In this document: one piece after another, positions 63,746-64,000 of the stretch
Layout of the letters: each line of letters begins with the position of its first letter
Numbering within the stretch: the first letter of the stretch is position 1
DNA from: Eublepharis macularius
Taxonomy: Eukaryota > Chordata > Lepidosauria > Squamata > Eublepharidae
NCBI RefSeq assembly: GCF_028583425.1
Contig: NC_072800.1
Location: 90,906,501 to 90,970,500, forward strand
Length of the DNA stretch: 64,000 bases
Direction of reading: 5' to 3'
Made by a program: the position numbers and the translations under genes
The notes under the pieces: model-generated
Database searches by the model: none
Told to the model about the DNA's origin: nothing
The model's input: only the letters and a program-made list of their open reading frames with translations

Positions 63746-64000
63746 ACTAGTGGAAGAAGAGTTTTCAGTTGTTTGGAATCCCTTCTACAAGTGGATAAAA
63801 AGTAAATATAGAGACTAAGGCAACACTGTATGAAAGATTAGAATTCCCAGTCAAAGTTGTATTAGGATAAAGTATAAGTTGTGGAGAATTAGAATGTTGA
63901 TATAAGCAAGCCTAAAATTTGTAAAAATTTTCTTTGTTTCTTTTTCTACTCTTTTATCTCCTTCTTCATCCCTTCTCACTTTCTAACTATCTGGAAAAAA

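Overview
The window is nuclear DNA of a squamate reptile (lizard-type). The repeats point there: CR1 and L2-like LINEs, 5S-rRNA-derived and tRNA-derived SINEs of the kind common in squamates, an RTE/BovB-like LINE end, an L1-lineage element that carries only ORF1, a Penelope-like element, and several hAT-type MITE families with exact 8-bp target duplications. The genes are split by GT-AG introns. No species can be named from sequence alone.

Three host genes can be assembled exon by exon. (1) GUK1, guanylate kinase, minus strand: eight coding exons from 23685 down to 3097. The canonical ATG at 12583 gives 198 aa. A first exon in a CpG island is spliced in frame and adds a 13-residue Arg/Trp/Ser/Leu leader that could be a mitochondrial presequence. 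(2) MRPL55, mitochondrial ribosomal protein mL55, plus strand: coding exons at 25122-25147, 27830-28031 and 29577-29723, 124 aa. It runs head to head with GUK1, and the CpG-rich block at about 23560-23960 is the likely shared promoter. I recall the same divergent neighbours from human chromosome 1q42. (3) A KRAB C2H2 zinc-finger gene, minus strand, 48081 to 38917: a leader exon, KRAB-A, KRAB-B and one large exon with 13 very similar fingers, whose end is set by a 1-nt deletion.

Layout. 1-3090: 3' flank of GUK1 with a 41-nt tandem array. 3097-23685: GUK1, its introns filled with LINE, SINE and MITE copies; intron 7 holds a direct duplication of about 290 bp that copies the exon-7 splice donor. 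23.5-24.1 kb: CpG island. 24.1-29.8 kb: MRPL55. 30-38.8 kb: SINEs, a long L2 reverse-transcriptase fragment and a 570-bp palindromic element. 38.9-48.1 kb: the zinc-finger gene, with an ORF1-only L1-type element and a 2.4-kb palindromic hAT element in one intron. 48.2-64 kb: no recognised gene; inverted minisatellite blocks, MITEs, paired dispersed repeats, LINE ends and hairpin repeats.

The least ordinary signal is a hammerhead-ribozyme-like core (CTGANGA, a perfect hairpin, then GAAA) in several repeat families here. In two different families it is amplified in tandem with the same 41-nt period. A related core sits in the inverted terminal repeats of a Penelope-like element, where that ribozyme class is already known.
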